Shown piece after piece: positions 6,955 through 14,935 of a DNA stretch of 64,000 bases (the first letter of the stretch is position 1; the number at the start of each line of letters is the position of its first letter). Both the position numbers and the translations under genes were made by a program. Location: the NCBI GenBank assembly GCA_963709155.1, contig CAVPVD010000007.1, positions 1,488,001-1,552,000 on the forward strand, read 5' to 3'. This DNA is from Bog-159 sp963709155. GTDB taxonomy: Bacteria; Acidobacteriota; Terriglobia; Bryobacterales; Bryobacteraceae. The notes under the pieces were generated by a model. The model was not told where the DNA came from. It ran no database searches and worked only from the letters and a program-made list of their open reading frames with translations.

Positions 6955-8898
6955 ATGACCGAGTCGCAAATCGTTCAGACATTGGAAGAGACCTGCCACG
7001 CGATGACAGTAAGAAGGCATAGCGGCTTCCTTAGTCTCCTCCTTGGGCTCTGTTTGGTGGCGATCGGGGCGCATGCCCAGAATTGCTCGAACTTACCCAC
7101 CACATTCACAGGAAACGAGTTTCCGCAAGGGGACTTCTTCACCAATTTCAATAACGCCTGTTATACGCTGGACCTGGGCGCGGGCAATGGCGCGCAGGAG
7201 TATGGCGACTTGAATGCGCGATATCACCTGATGTACTTCCAGGTCGACCCGCGCTATCAGTTGATCCTGGTGGGCACCTTCCCGAACGCCCGATACTATT
7301 CGGTGACTCTTTACGATGAACATTCGGCGTTGTCTCAGACCATTTTGGATACGAGCATCACGCCGTTGACTTCCCAGTATGTGAATCCTTTCCTGCCCGG
7401 CGTACCCTTCGCCGATGGCCAGCAGTTTGCCATACCCATCGGTTTCGGAGGCACGCCAGGCACGCTCGAGACGGGCTGTATGATGAACGGATACAGCGTC
7501 AACGTGAATGGTCTGGATGGCACCCAGAGGCACGCCGGAATGGATTGGAATAGCGATGCCGGATTTTTTCAGCTCTTTCCGAAGTTCGATTACCACATCG
7601 TAGATACCGCGCTGCACACCAATCCAAACCCGGCTGGTGTAGTAATGATACGGGAGTACCTGGACGACACAATCTCAAGCTACGCCACCAACCCGCACAT
7701 CATCGTGCGGGATGTCGCGTCAGGTTGTGCCTATCCGGCGGCTTATGCCCTGAACACTCTGCAAATCGTGACGGACGACGGAAAAATCGGCCATCCGTGG
7801 ATGGATCGGGATCAGGTCAAGGATCACGATGCTTACCAGAACGATTACACACCCAAGTTATGCAATGCGCCGGTGGCCGCGCCGAACCAGCTTGCGTGGA
7901 CGCGCATCGGGGAGTATGTGCCATGGACGAACCCGAATGCCTCTTACATAGCCGCGGGCGTGCCGGACGGGCTGGCTGCCTCGCTGGCGGCGGCGGGACA
8001 GGTCTTGCGCATCCGGGTGCGCGTGCCAGCTACCCCGCCCACACCCTGCACCAATGGCTGCACGCGCACCGGGAACGAGCAAATGCGCTATATGAGCCTG
8101 TCGTTTCACGACAAAGGCGGATTAGTGCTGGCCAGCCTTGCGGATACCGCCTTCACGCAAGATGCCAATGGCTACGCAACCCTGATCGTGGGCACCGGCG
8201 CCGCCATCCCGGCATGGGTTACTCCTGCAAATGGCTATACCTTCCTGGACTTGACGGCGTTTGCAACTTATCAGAATCTCAGCCTGATCAGCATGCGGCA
8301 CATGATCCCCACGGCCGGGTTTAACTGCGCGGGTCAATTTGTACCTTATCGCACCACCGCGGATACCCCCGCCGGGAGCCTGATGGCCGACTATATGCCG
8401 GTAATCGACTACCCTGTCGCGGCCAACCTGCCGGCAGTTACAACGCCGCTGGTCGGGCCCAGCGCCTGTGACGTTTTCCCTGCCGGACAGCCCGGTATCC
8501 GCCCGGCTTGCGGCGTTTTCCCCGAGCCCGCCCCAGCCATCTCGAAGGTGGTTACGGAATGCCACGCGCTCGACTGCAGCCGGTTCGTCGCGCAGCCGAA
8601 TCCTCCGATCACAATTATCGGGACCGGTTTTGGAAGCTTCCCGAACGGGCTGCCTTTTGCCGGTATCTCGAATTACATGAGTATTACCGATACTACACAG
8701 AACTGGACCGCTGGTTATACGGGAACCTCTTGCGGCGTTTCCATCAGCTCATGGGACGATGGAGAAATTCAGCTTGTGGGAAACCTCAGCCAGAAGCCGG
8801 CCTGCCCGCTCGCGCCTGGGGATAACGTGGTGATAACCGTGTGGAATCCACAGTCGATGGCGCAGGCGCAGGCCACGGTGACGGTGGTCGCCCCGTAG
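6955..8898 (+). CDS. Secreted protein of unknown function with C-terminal Ig/IPT-like domain
   Basis: A 647-residue exported protein I do not recognise. The start at 6955 has a good AGGAG site, although the signal peptide (MTVRRHSGFLSLLLGLCLVAIG, ending AHAQ) begins at residue 17, so a start at 7003 is possible. The N-terminal half contains RYYSVTLYDEHSALSQ and other beta-rich segments weakly recalling DUF1214-type domains. The last 130 residues (PITIIGTGFGSFPNG, then APGDNVVITVWNPQS) look like an IPT/TIG or Ig-like module. Cysteines are scattered throughout, consistent with an extracytoplasmic protein. It sits alone on the plus strand between mreD and mrdA, splitting a cluster normally contiguous, which points to insertion or local rearrangement. 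No function can be assigned. Confidence 0.8.
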   Translation: MTESQIVQTLEETCHAMTVRRHSGFLSLLLGLCLVAIGAHAQNCSNLPTTFTGNEFPQGDFFTNFNNACYTLDLGAGNGAQEYGDLNARYHLMYFQVDPRYQLILVGTFPNARYYSVTLYDEHSALSQTILDTSITPLTSQYVNPFLPGVPFADGQQFAIPIGFGGTPGTLETGCMMNGYSVNVNGLDGTQRHAGMDWNSDAGFFQLFPKFDYHIVDTALHTNPNPAGVVMIREYLDDTISSYATNPHIIVRDVASGCAYPAAYALNTLQIVTDDGKIGHPWMDRDQVKDHDAYQNDYTPKLCNAPVAAPNQLAWTRIGEYVPWTNPNASYIAAGVPDGLAASLAAAGQVLRIRVRVPATPPTPCTNGCTRTGNEQMRYMSLSFHDKGGLVLASLADTAFTQDANGYATLIVGTGAAIPAWVTPANGYTFLDLTAFATYQNLSLISMRHMIPTAGFNCAGQFVPYRTTADTPAGSLMADYMPVIDYPVAANLPAVTTPLVGPSACDVFPAGQPGIRPACGVFPEPAPAISKVVTECHALDCSRFVAQPNPPITIIGTGFGSFPNGLPFAGISNYMSITDTTQNWTAGYTGTSCGVSISSWDDGEIQLVGNLSQKPACPLAPGDNVVITVWNPQSMAQAQATVTVVAP

Positions 8899-8911
8899 AT
8901 GGCGGCGCGTA

Positions 8912-9445
8912 TCAGGCGGGTTCCCGCAACCTGTCCAGAAAGTGAAATAGCGTAACGCCGACGATCGCGTTCAGCAGCCCGAGCAGCAGCGTGATTTGGA
9001 CGTCGAAGGTAATCTGGCGGCCCAGCAGGCCGCGCGCCAGCACCCAGTACAGGAACTGGTGAAAGAAGTAAAAGAAGTACGTCAGCAGGAACCGGATTAC
9101 CGAGTGTTCCACGTCGATGCGCATGCCTACCGAGGCCGCAAAGTATCCCACCAGGGTCTTCACGATGCCGTACATTCCCAGCGGCTGTTTGATCGACAGA
9201 GAATCCTGGGCCAGGCCAATCGCGGCGCCGATAAACATCCCGCCCAACTGGCTGCGGCGCATCAGGGCGAAATAAATGGTGACCAACAACGGCAGTTCCA
9301 GAAATCCCAGCACATCCCAGAAACGCGGCACATAGACTTGAAAGAGGATGGCTGCCAGCGGCACGAACAACATCACGCGCGCCCGAAAACGCGAGACTTG
9401 TTCGCGCTGGTGCCCGGCCAGATAACGATCGCCGTATTCGGTCAT
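8912..9445 (-). CDS. mreD: Rod shape-determining protein MreD
   Basis: A 177-residue integral membrane protein with about five hydrophobic segments, the usual size and character of MreD, which belongs to the MreBCD elongation complex. Segments such as GGMFIGAAIGLAQDSLS and PLGMYGIVKTLVGYFAAS are MreD-like. Its ATG overlaps the mreC stop by four bases, so it is translationally coupled to mreC. Downstream lies a convergent gene ending only 13 bp away with no obvious terminator between them. Confidence 0.9.
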   Translation of the reverse strand: MTEYGDRYLAGHQREQVSRFRARVMLFVPLAAILFQVYVPRFWDVLGFLELPLLVTIYFALMRRSQLGGMFIGAAIGLAQDSLSIKQPLGMYGIVKTLVGYFAASVGMRIDVEHSVIRFLLTYFFYFFHQFLYWVLARGLLGRQITFDVQITLLLGLLNAIVGVTLFHFLDRLREPA

Positions 9446-10641
9446 TGGTTGTGGGGCGGCGGCGCGTCGGCGGGTGGATGCGCCGACGGGGAGGCTCCCG
9501 TCTTGGCGGTGCCGTCCGGTTTTGGCACGCTTGGCGGGCTGGCCGGCTTGGCGGGCAACTCGGCGCCTGGCGCATTCGCCGCGCCACTTCCCTGCCCCGG
9601 GTTGGGCGTTCCGAGCTTGATGTTAAAGTCCGGCGGCTTTGTTCCCGGGGGCCCCTCGCCGTATTTGTGGTTCTCGGCGGTCCCGATCTGCTGATATTTT
9701 TGCAGCAGTTTGTCCGCGTCGGTACCGGCGGGACTGACCGGCTGAGCGGGCTGCTGCCCAGCGGAACCGGGAGGCGGCGTCCCCATGTACATCGGCGCAT
9801 TGGCCGGCGGCGCCTCGGGAATGGACTGATGTACGCCTTCCAGCACAATCAGCACGGCCTCCAGTCCGCGTTCGATACCGCTCGGTTCAACCAGCACTTC
9901 CTGGTAAGGCGAACTGGGGCGGACCACACGCACCACACCCACCGGAAAGCCTTTCGGAAAGATCCGGTCGTCACCCGAGGTGTAAAACATCTCGCCGACC
10001 TCAACCTTCTCCTCGCTCGGCACGTAGTCCACTTTGCAGGTGGATTGACCCTGCCCCTTGAGCGTACCCACGACGCGATTCTTCTGCGAGACCACGCCCG
10101 CGGCAAACTCCGGATCGGTCACCAACATAACTTCCGAAGCCGTCGGATAGGCGGCGATCACTTTGCCGACGATTCCGTCCGGGGTGACCACGGGCATGCC
10201 CCGTTCGACACCCGCGCCGGAGCCGCGGTCCACGAATACCACCCGCGAATTGGCCCCCGCGCCGGCCGCGATCACGCGCGCGGCGATGGTCCTAGATTGC
10301 GTGTGCTGCTGGAAGGCGACCAGGGCCTTGGCGCGATCCGCTGTCGAAATCTCGCCTTTCAGAAACTGATTCTCCATTTTCAGGCGGCCGACTTCGGTCT
10401 GCAGGCGCCGGTTATCCTCGCGCGCGTCGTGCATGAGGATATAGTTGCGAAAAAAGCCGGAAGTCCCGCCGCGGACCGTCTCCAGCACCTTGGCTAGCGG
10501 GGTGATGGCGGTGACGGACCAGACCCGCACCATGCGCACGTCCTGATCGTTGCGTACTTGCACCGCGATGAGGACGAGTTGCGCGAAAATCACCAGCAGG
10601 AGGACGGTGATGTTGCGGTAGCGATTGAGCAGCGTTTCCAT
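9442..10641 (-). CDS. mreC: Rod shape-determining protein MreC with Pro-rich tail
   Basis: A 399-residue periplasmic scaffold of the elongasome that connects MreB/MreD to PBP2. It has an N-terminal membrane anchor (about residues 12-30), a coiled coil (about 75-115, REDNRRLQTEVGRLKMENQF) and the paired beta-domain core (RVIAAGAGANSRVVFVDRGS, GMPVVTPDGIVGKV, FPVGVVRVV). The core ends near residue 280. The last 110 or so residues are a low-complexity tail rich in Pro, Ala and Gly that is longer than in textbook MreC. It follows mreB by 49 bp and overlaps mreD by four. Confidence 0.95.
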   Translation of the reverse strand: METLLNRYRNITVLLLVIFAQLVLIAVQVRNDQDVRMVRVWSVTAITPLAKVLETVRGGTSGFFRNYILMHDAREDNRRLQTEVGRLKMENQFLKGEISTADRAKALVAFQQHTQSRTIAARVIAAGAGANSRVVFVDRGSGAGVERGMPVVTPDGIVGKVIAAYPTASEVMLVTDPEFAAGVVSQKNRVVGTLKGQGQSTCKVDYVPSEEKVEVGEMFYTSGDDRIFPKGFPVGVVRVVRPSSPYQEVLVEPSGIERGLEAVLIVLEGVHQSIPEAPPANAPMYMGTPPPGSAGQQPAQPVSPAGTDADKLLQKYQQIGTAENHKYGEGPPGTKPPDFNIKLGTPNPGQGSGAANAPGAELPAKPASPPSVPKPDGTAKTGASPSAHPPADAPPPHNQ

Positions 10642-10690
10642 TGCTAAAGCGATCGGCCGGGGCCGCGAATCGCCGGGCCGATAGCTTCCT

Positions 10691-11716
10691 CTAATCGATC
10701 GATATCTTTCTCAGCAGCCTGAAATCGCTGAGCATTCTGCCTGTTCCCAGCACGACGGATGCCAGCGGGTCGTCGGCGATGGATACCGGCAGACCGGTCT
10801 CCTCCCGAATGCGCTTGTCGAGGTTCTTCAGCAAACCGCCGCCACCGGTCAGCACGATGCCGCGGTCGCTAATGTCGGCGCTCAACTCGGGCGGCGTGCG
10901 CTCGAGCGCCACGCGAATGGCGTTGACGATGGTGGCGACGCATTCGCCCAAGGCCTCGCGGATTTCGCTGTCGTCGATGGTCAGCGTCTTAGGCACGCCC
11001 TCGATCAGGTTTCGCCCCTTGATTTCCATGGTGAGCGGCTTATCCAGCGGGTAGGCGGATCCGATTTCCATCTTGATGGCCTCCGCCGTGCGTTCGCCGA
11101 TTAGCAGGTTGTACTTGCGTTTGAGGTACTGCATGACGGCGTCGTCCATCTCGTTGCCGGCCACGCGCACCGATCGGGAATAGACGATTCCAGAGAGCGA
11201 GATGACGGCGACGTCGGTGGTGCCGCCGCCGATATCCACCACCATGTTGCCGGAGGGTTCCGTGATGGGAAGACCCGCGCCGATGGCCGCCACCATGGCC
11301 TGTTCGACCAAATGCACTTCGCTGGCCTTGGCCCGATAAGCGGAGTCCATGACGGCGCGTTTTTCGACCTGCGTGATCTCGCTGGGCACCCCGATGACGA
11401 TGCGCGGATGCACCAGCACTTTGCGCCCGTGCGCCTTCTGAATGAAATAATTCAGCATGCGCTCGGTGACCTTAAAGTCGGCGATGACGCCGTCTTTCAT
11501 CGGCTTGATGGCCACGATGTTGCCGGGAGTGCGGCCCAACATCTCTTTGGCTTCCTTGCCCACGGCCTCCACTTCGCCCGTGTTTTTGTTGAGCGCGACG
11601 ATGGAGGGCTCGTTGACCACAATGCCCTTGCCTTTGGCGAACACCAGCGTGTTCGCAGTGCCCAGGTCGATGGCCAGATCCGATGAGAATAAACTGAAAA
11701 GAGAGCGTAAGTTCAT
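10691..11716 (-). CDS. mreB: Rod shape-determining protein MreB (bacterial actin)
   Basis: A 341-residue actin-like ATPase forming membrane-bound filaments that direct lateral wall synthesis. The phosphate-binding loop (DLAIDLGTANTLVFAKGKG), the second nucleotide motif (MVVDIGGGTTDVAVISL) and the adenosine motif (GIVLTGGGGLLKNLD) are intact. An amphipathic N-terminal start (MNLRSLFSLFSSD) fits membrane binding. It is the first gene of mreB-mreC-mreD; the 61-bp gap to the divergent gene at 11778 should hold its promoter, although I could not choose a convincing -35/-10 pair. Confidence 0.98.
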   Translation of the reverse strand: MNLRSLFSLFSSDLAIDLGTANTLVFAKGKGIVVNEPSIVALNKNTGEVEAVGKEAKEMLGRTPGNIVAIKPMKDGVIADFKVTERMLNYFIQKAHGRKVLVHPRIVIGVPSEITQVEKRAVMDSAYRAKASEVHLVEQAMVAAIGAGLPITEPSGNMVVDIGGGTTDVAVISLSGIVYSRSVRVAGNEMDDAVMQYLKRKYNLLIGERTAEAIKMEIGSAYPLDKPLTMEIKGRNLIEGVPKTLTIDDSEIREALGECVATIVNAIRVALERTPPELSADISDRGIVLTGGGGLLKNLDKRIREETGLPVSIADDPLASVVLGTGRMLSDFRLLRKISID

Positions 11717-11777
11717 TAAGAATGTTCGGTATTAGGTAGAAGGACGTCGGCTCACGTCATGTGGACGAGCCACTTAA

Positions 11778-12917
11778 ATGCTAGCATATTTTGTGCCCTC
11801 TAAACGCTCATGGACGCGCCGCGCAGTCCTCGCGGAAGCCATTGCGCTGGCAGGTTGCGGCTTGCGCAAGAGCCGCGGATTTCCCGGATTTGCCTTTGTC
11901 GCCAACGCCGGAGCACGCAGCGTGGCGGCCGTGGATCTGAACACGTTCGTGCTGGCCAAGCAAATCGGCGTGGACGGAGCACCGGCCGCCTTATTGCCGA
12001 ATCCGGCGCGCCCGGGGGTGTACGTGCTTCTGCCCGAGAGCGGCATCGTATGCGAGATCGATGCGGCGAAACTGGCCGTGGCCCGGAAGACGCGCCTGAC
12101 AGGCCCGGCGGTCGCCATGCGCATGTCGGCGGACGGCAAATCGCTCTGGGTGTTACAGCCTCGCGCCCTGGTGCGGCTGGAAGGAAGCCGGTTGCGGACC
12201 GTCGCATCCGTCGCGCTACCGGCGATGGCAGGAGATTTCGACCTGAGCAGCGATGGACGGGCGGCGGTGTCCTTTGCCCGGGAGCGCCGGTTGGCGCTGG
12301 TGCGGTTGGGCTCGGGCGCCATCGAGCACTTGATCGACGTGGGATGCGAGCCGTCCCTGGTGCGATTTCAGGGCGACGCCAGGCAGGTGCTGGCGGGTAG
12401 CCGCGCCGACCGCAGCCTGACGATTTTCGATACGGCCAGCGGGCAGACAGCGGTGCGGCTGCCGCTGCCCGTAGAGCCCACGAATTGCTGCTTCAATGCC
12501 GACGGCGGCCAGATGTTTCTCACCGGTCCGGGCATGGACGCGGTGGTGATCGTCTTTCCGTACCAGACCGAAGTAGGCGAGACGATTTTGGCCGGGCGGA
12601 TGCCGGAGGGCATGGCGGTCTCCGCGACACCGCAGTATCTGTTCGTGGCGAATCCCCAAACGGGCAGCGTGACAGTGCTCGATATCGACACCCGCAAGCT
12701 GGTGGCGGCAATTACGGTAGGCCAGGAGCCGCGGCACATTGTGATTACGCCTGACAATCGCTATGCGCTGGTGCTGAACTGGCGGTCCGGCAACATGGCG
12801 GTGATCCGCCTTGCATCGTTTACCGAGCGCCGGCACCGGACGGATCCAGTGCCTCTCTTCACCATGGTTCCGGTAGGCGCGCAGCCGGTGGCCGCGGCGG
12901 TCGTCGCGGTAGCGTGA
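11778..12917 (+). CDS. Lipoprotein with YVTN-type beta-propeller
   Basis: A 379-residue predicted exported lipoprotein. Residues 14-27 (RRAVLAEAIALAGC) form a short hydrophobic stretch ending in a lipobox with Cys27 as the probable lipidation site. The rest is made of repeated blades resembling the 40-residue YVTN/YncE beta-propeller, clearest at FVANAGARSVAAVDLNTF near the start and FVANPQTGSVTVLDIDTR near residue 300. Such propellers usually bind proteins or ligands rather than catalyse a reaction. No clear ribosome-binding site precedes ATG 11778. It is divergent from mreB, and no functional link is visible. Confidence 0.75.
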   Translation: MLAYFVPSKRSWTRRAVLAEAIALAGCGLRKSRGFPGFAFVANAGARSVAAVDLNTFVLAKQIGVDGAPAALLPNPARPGVYVLLPESGIVCEIDAAKLAVARKTRLTGPAVAMRMSADGKSLWVLQPRALVRLEGSRLRTVASVALPAMAGDFDLSSDGRAAVSFARERRLALVRLGSGAIEHLIDVGCEPSLVRFQGDARQVLAGSRADRSLTIFDTASGQTAVRLPLPVEPTNCCFNADGGQMFLTGPGMDAVVIVFPYQTEVGETILAGRMPEGMAVSATPQYLFVANPQTGSVTVLDIDTRKLVAAITVGQEPRHIVITPDNRYALVLNWRSGNMAVIRLASFTERRHRTDPVPLFTMVPVGAQPVAAAVVAVA

Positions 12918-13037
12918 GCATTTTCCGTTTTGTAAGGGAGTCATAAATAATCCGTCGGTAAGTCCGGCACACTTCCCTGATACCTTCCTTAGACCCGTCT
13001 TATAGGTTCCTAATCCCCTTCCAGATAGCATGTAGTC

Positions 13038-14522
13038 ATGATCGTCATGAAATTCGGCGGCTCCTCGTTAGAGTCCGCTAACGCTATCCTGCGCGCAGGA
13101 TCTCTCGTGCAGGAACAATTGCATCGAAAACCCGTGGTGGTGGTCTCAGCCATGGGCAAGACTACCGACCGGCTGCTGGACGCCGCCCATTACGCCGCGC
13201 GCGGCAACTCCTACTCCGCGGGACAACAGATCGAAGCGCTGCGCCGCACGCACTTCCACGAAACCCGCGAAATCCTGGGCCAGCGCGCGGAGCCCTTTCT
13301 GCGCGACAGCATCGCGCCCCTGTTCCGCGATTTGCAAGTCCTGCTGGTGGAATTGAGCGAAGGACGCCCGTTCACGCCGGAGATCCAGGACCAGGCACTC
13401 AGCTTCGGCGAGCGCCTTTCCAGCCTGATCGTGGCCGAAGCCTTCCGCCACATGGGCTTACCTGCCGCGCAGGTGGACGCGCGCAAAGTGATTGTCACCA
13501 ACGGCGAATTCACGCGCGCCGCGCCCTGGTATTGGGATACCTATGCACGCTTGCGCCGCACCGTGGGTCTGCTGGCGCGCGACCGGGTGGTGGTGATGGG
13601 CGGATTCATGGGAGCCACTCGCGAGGGCGTCACCACCACTCTCGGGCGGGGCGGATCGGACTTGACGGCTGCGCTGGTTGGCGCGGGAATTTCGGCGGAC
13701 GAGATCCAGATATGGACCGACGTGGATGGCATGCTGAGCTGCGATCCGCGGACGCTATCCGGCGGCTACCGGATCCGGGAAATCTCGTACCAGGAGGCGC
13801 AGGAAATGGCCCGCTTCGGCGCCAAAGTGTTGCATCCGGCTTCGCTAGCGCCCGCATTGCGGCAGAGGATCCCGATCGTCATCCGCAATTCGCGCCGTTC
13901 GGAAGTGGAAGGCACGCGCGTGGTATCGAACGTCCAGACCGCGCCGGGAATCGTGAAATGCCTGACCTCGAAGGCGGGGATGGCTGTGGTGCATTTGCGA
14001 GCCGCGAACCCTGGGACGTTATCGAGCATCACCGACGGTTTGGCCGACCTATTCGCTCAGGAACACATTCCGGTGGATTTGATTCAGGCCCGGGAGCAAG
14101 GCATCTCCTTCGCCGTGGAGAACTGGCGAGGCCTTTCCGCGGTTCTGCGCAAGGTCGACGAAAGTGTCGATATCACGGTGGAAGAGGATCGTGCCGCGAT
14201 CTGGCTGGTCGGCGACGGCATTGGCGCTTCCGCGCTGGCGCGCGCTTCGATCGCGCTGCGAAATATCGAGGTCCGGCTAACCTCGCAGGGATCGTCGTCG
14301 CTAAGCCTGGGCTTCGCCATTCGCGAGGCGGATCTACAGCCCGCCATGGAGGCGCTCCACCGCGAGTTTTTCGCCGCGCCGGATGGGGATGTGTTCGCGG
14401 TGCCCGAATTGGCCCCGTCGCGCGCCGGCCAGTTAACGCCCGCAACCGACCGCATCCGCCTTTCAAATCGTGGACCGGCGTGGCGAGCTAAGATCGGGTC
14501 TGGAGACCCTCTGCAGGCGTAG
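13038..14522 (+). CDS. lysC: Aspartokinase
   Basis: A 494-residue aspartate kinase catalysing the first step of the Lys/Thr/Met/diaminopimelate pathway, so it also supplies a peptidoglycan precursor. The N-terminal kinase domain has MKFGGSS, the SFGERLSS segment and TTLGRGGSDLTAALVGAGI. The C-terminal third looks like two ACT regulatory domains (GIVKCLTSKAGMAVVHLRAA and AAIWLVGDGIGASALARAS). No homoserine dehydrogenase domain is fused. The last ten or so codons (about KIGSGDPLQA) and the stop lie inside a 45-bp intergenic repeat module at 14491-14535 that recurs identically at 18335-18379, so the C terminus is repeat-derived. ATG at 13047 is an alternative start. Confidence 0.95.
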   Translation: MIVMKFGGSSLESANAILRAGSLVQEQLHRKPVVVVSAMGKTTDRLLDAAHYAARGNSYSAGQQIEALRRTHFHETREILGQRAEPFLRDSIAPLFRDLQVLLVELSEGRPFTPEIQDQALSFGERLSSLIVAEAFRHMGLPAAQVDARKVIVTNGEFTRAAPWYWDTYARLRRTVGLLARDRVVVMGGFMGATREGVTTTLGRGGSDLTAALVGAGISADEIQIWTDVDGMLSCDPRTLSGGYRIREISYQEAQEMARFGAKVLHPASLAPALRQRIPIVIRNSRRSEVEGTRVVSNVQTAPGIVKCLTSKAGMAVVHLRAANPGTLSSITDGLADLFAQEHIPVDLIQAREQGISFAVENWRGLSAVLRKVDESVDITVEEDRAAIWLVGDGIGASALARASIALRNIEVRLTSQGSSSLSLGFAIREADLQPAMEALHREFFAAPDGDVFAVPELAPSRAGQLTPATDRIRLSNRGPAWRAKIGSGDPLQA

Positions 14523-14535
14523 ACGCCTGCCCCAC
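14491..14535. repeat. 45-bp palindromic repeat module, copy 1, overlapping the lysC 3' end
   Basis: Identical base for base to 18335-18379. It contains two dyads: GGGTCTGGAGACCC, and GCAGGCGTAGACGCCTGC followed by CCCAC. The last ten codons and the stop codon of lysC lie within it. Confidence 0.9.
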
Positions 14536-14576
14536 CCAATGTCCAAACTGCAGAGCGGGATGTTAATCCCGGCGCC

Positions 14577-14912
14577 CTACGTCTGCGCAGGAGGCGTCGA
14601 ACTCTCATCCTGCTGATCTTCATCATCGGATGGTGGCTCGGTCAGGTGGTAATAGTATGTGATGGCGCCCGCCGCCAGCGCCAGCGCGAGAATAATGGAG
14701 ATCCATTTCAGCGTGCGCGAGTTCCACGCCCGCTGGCCGGAGACCGCGGCGCTGGTGGCTTTTACGGCCGCAAACGAGAGCCCCACGCCCAGCAAAAGCT
14801 TCCAATACCACGCCATCAGGTCGAGATGGTATTGACCCCCGACCTGGCTCCACAGCGTGTACGTGGCAATGACGGCGATGAGGAATTCGATCGCGTAGAA
14901 GAGGCGGAGCAC
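14577..14912 (-). CDS. Small membrane protein, unknown function
   Basis: A 111-residue protein with three predicted membrane segments (about residues 4-21, 38-56 and 68-88) and an acidic, Ser/Pro-rich tail ending in DEDQQDESSTPPAQT. I do not recognise a family. It is divergent from the ABC-F gene, with 23 bp between the two starts, and the short shared upstream region suggests overlapping promoters. Codon use looks like its neighbours. Confidence 0.65.
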   Translation of the reverse strand: MLRLFYAIEFLIAVIATYTLWSQVGGQYHLDLMAWYWKLLLGVGLSFAAVKATSAAVSGQRAWNSRTLKWISIILALALAAGAITYYYHLTEPPSDDEDQQDESSTPPAQT

Positions 14913-14935
14913 CTTACTAGGGTATCCTGAAACAG

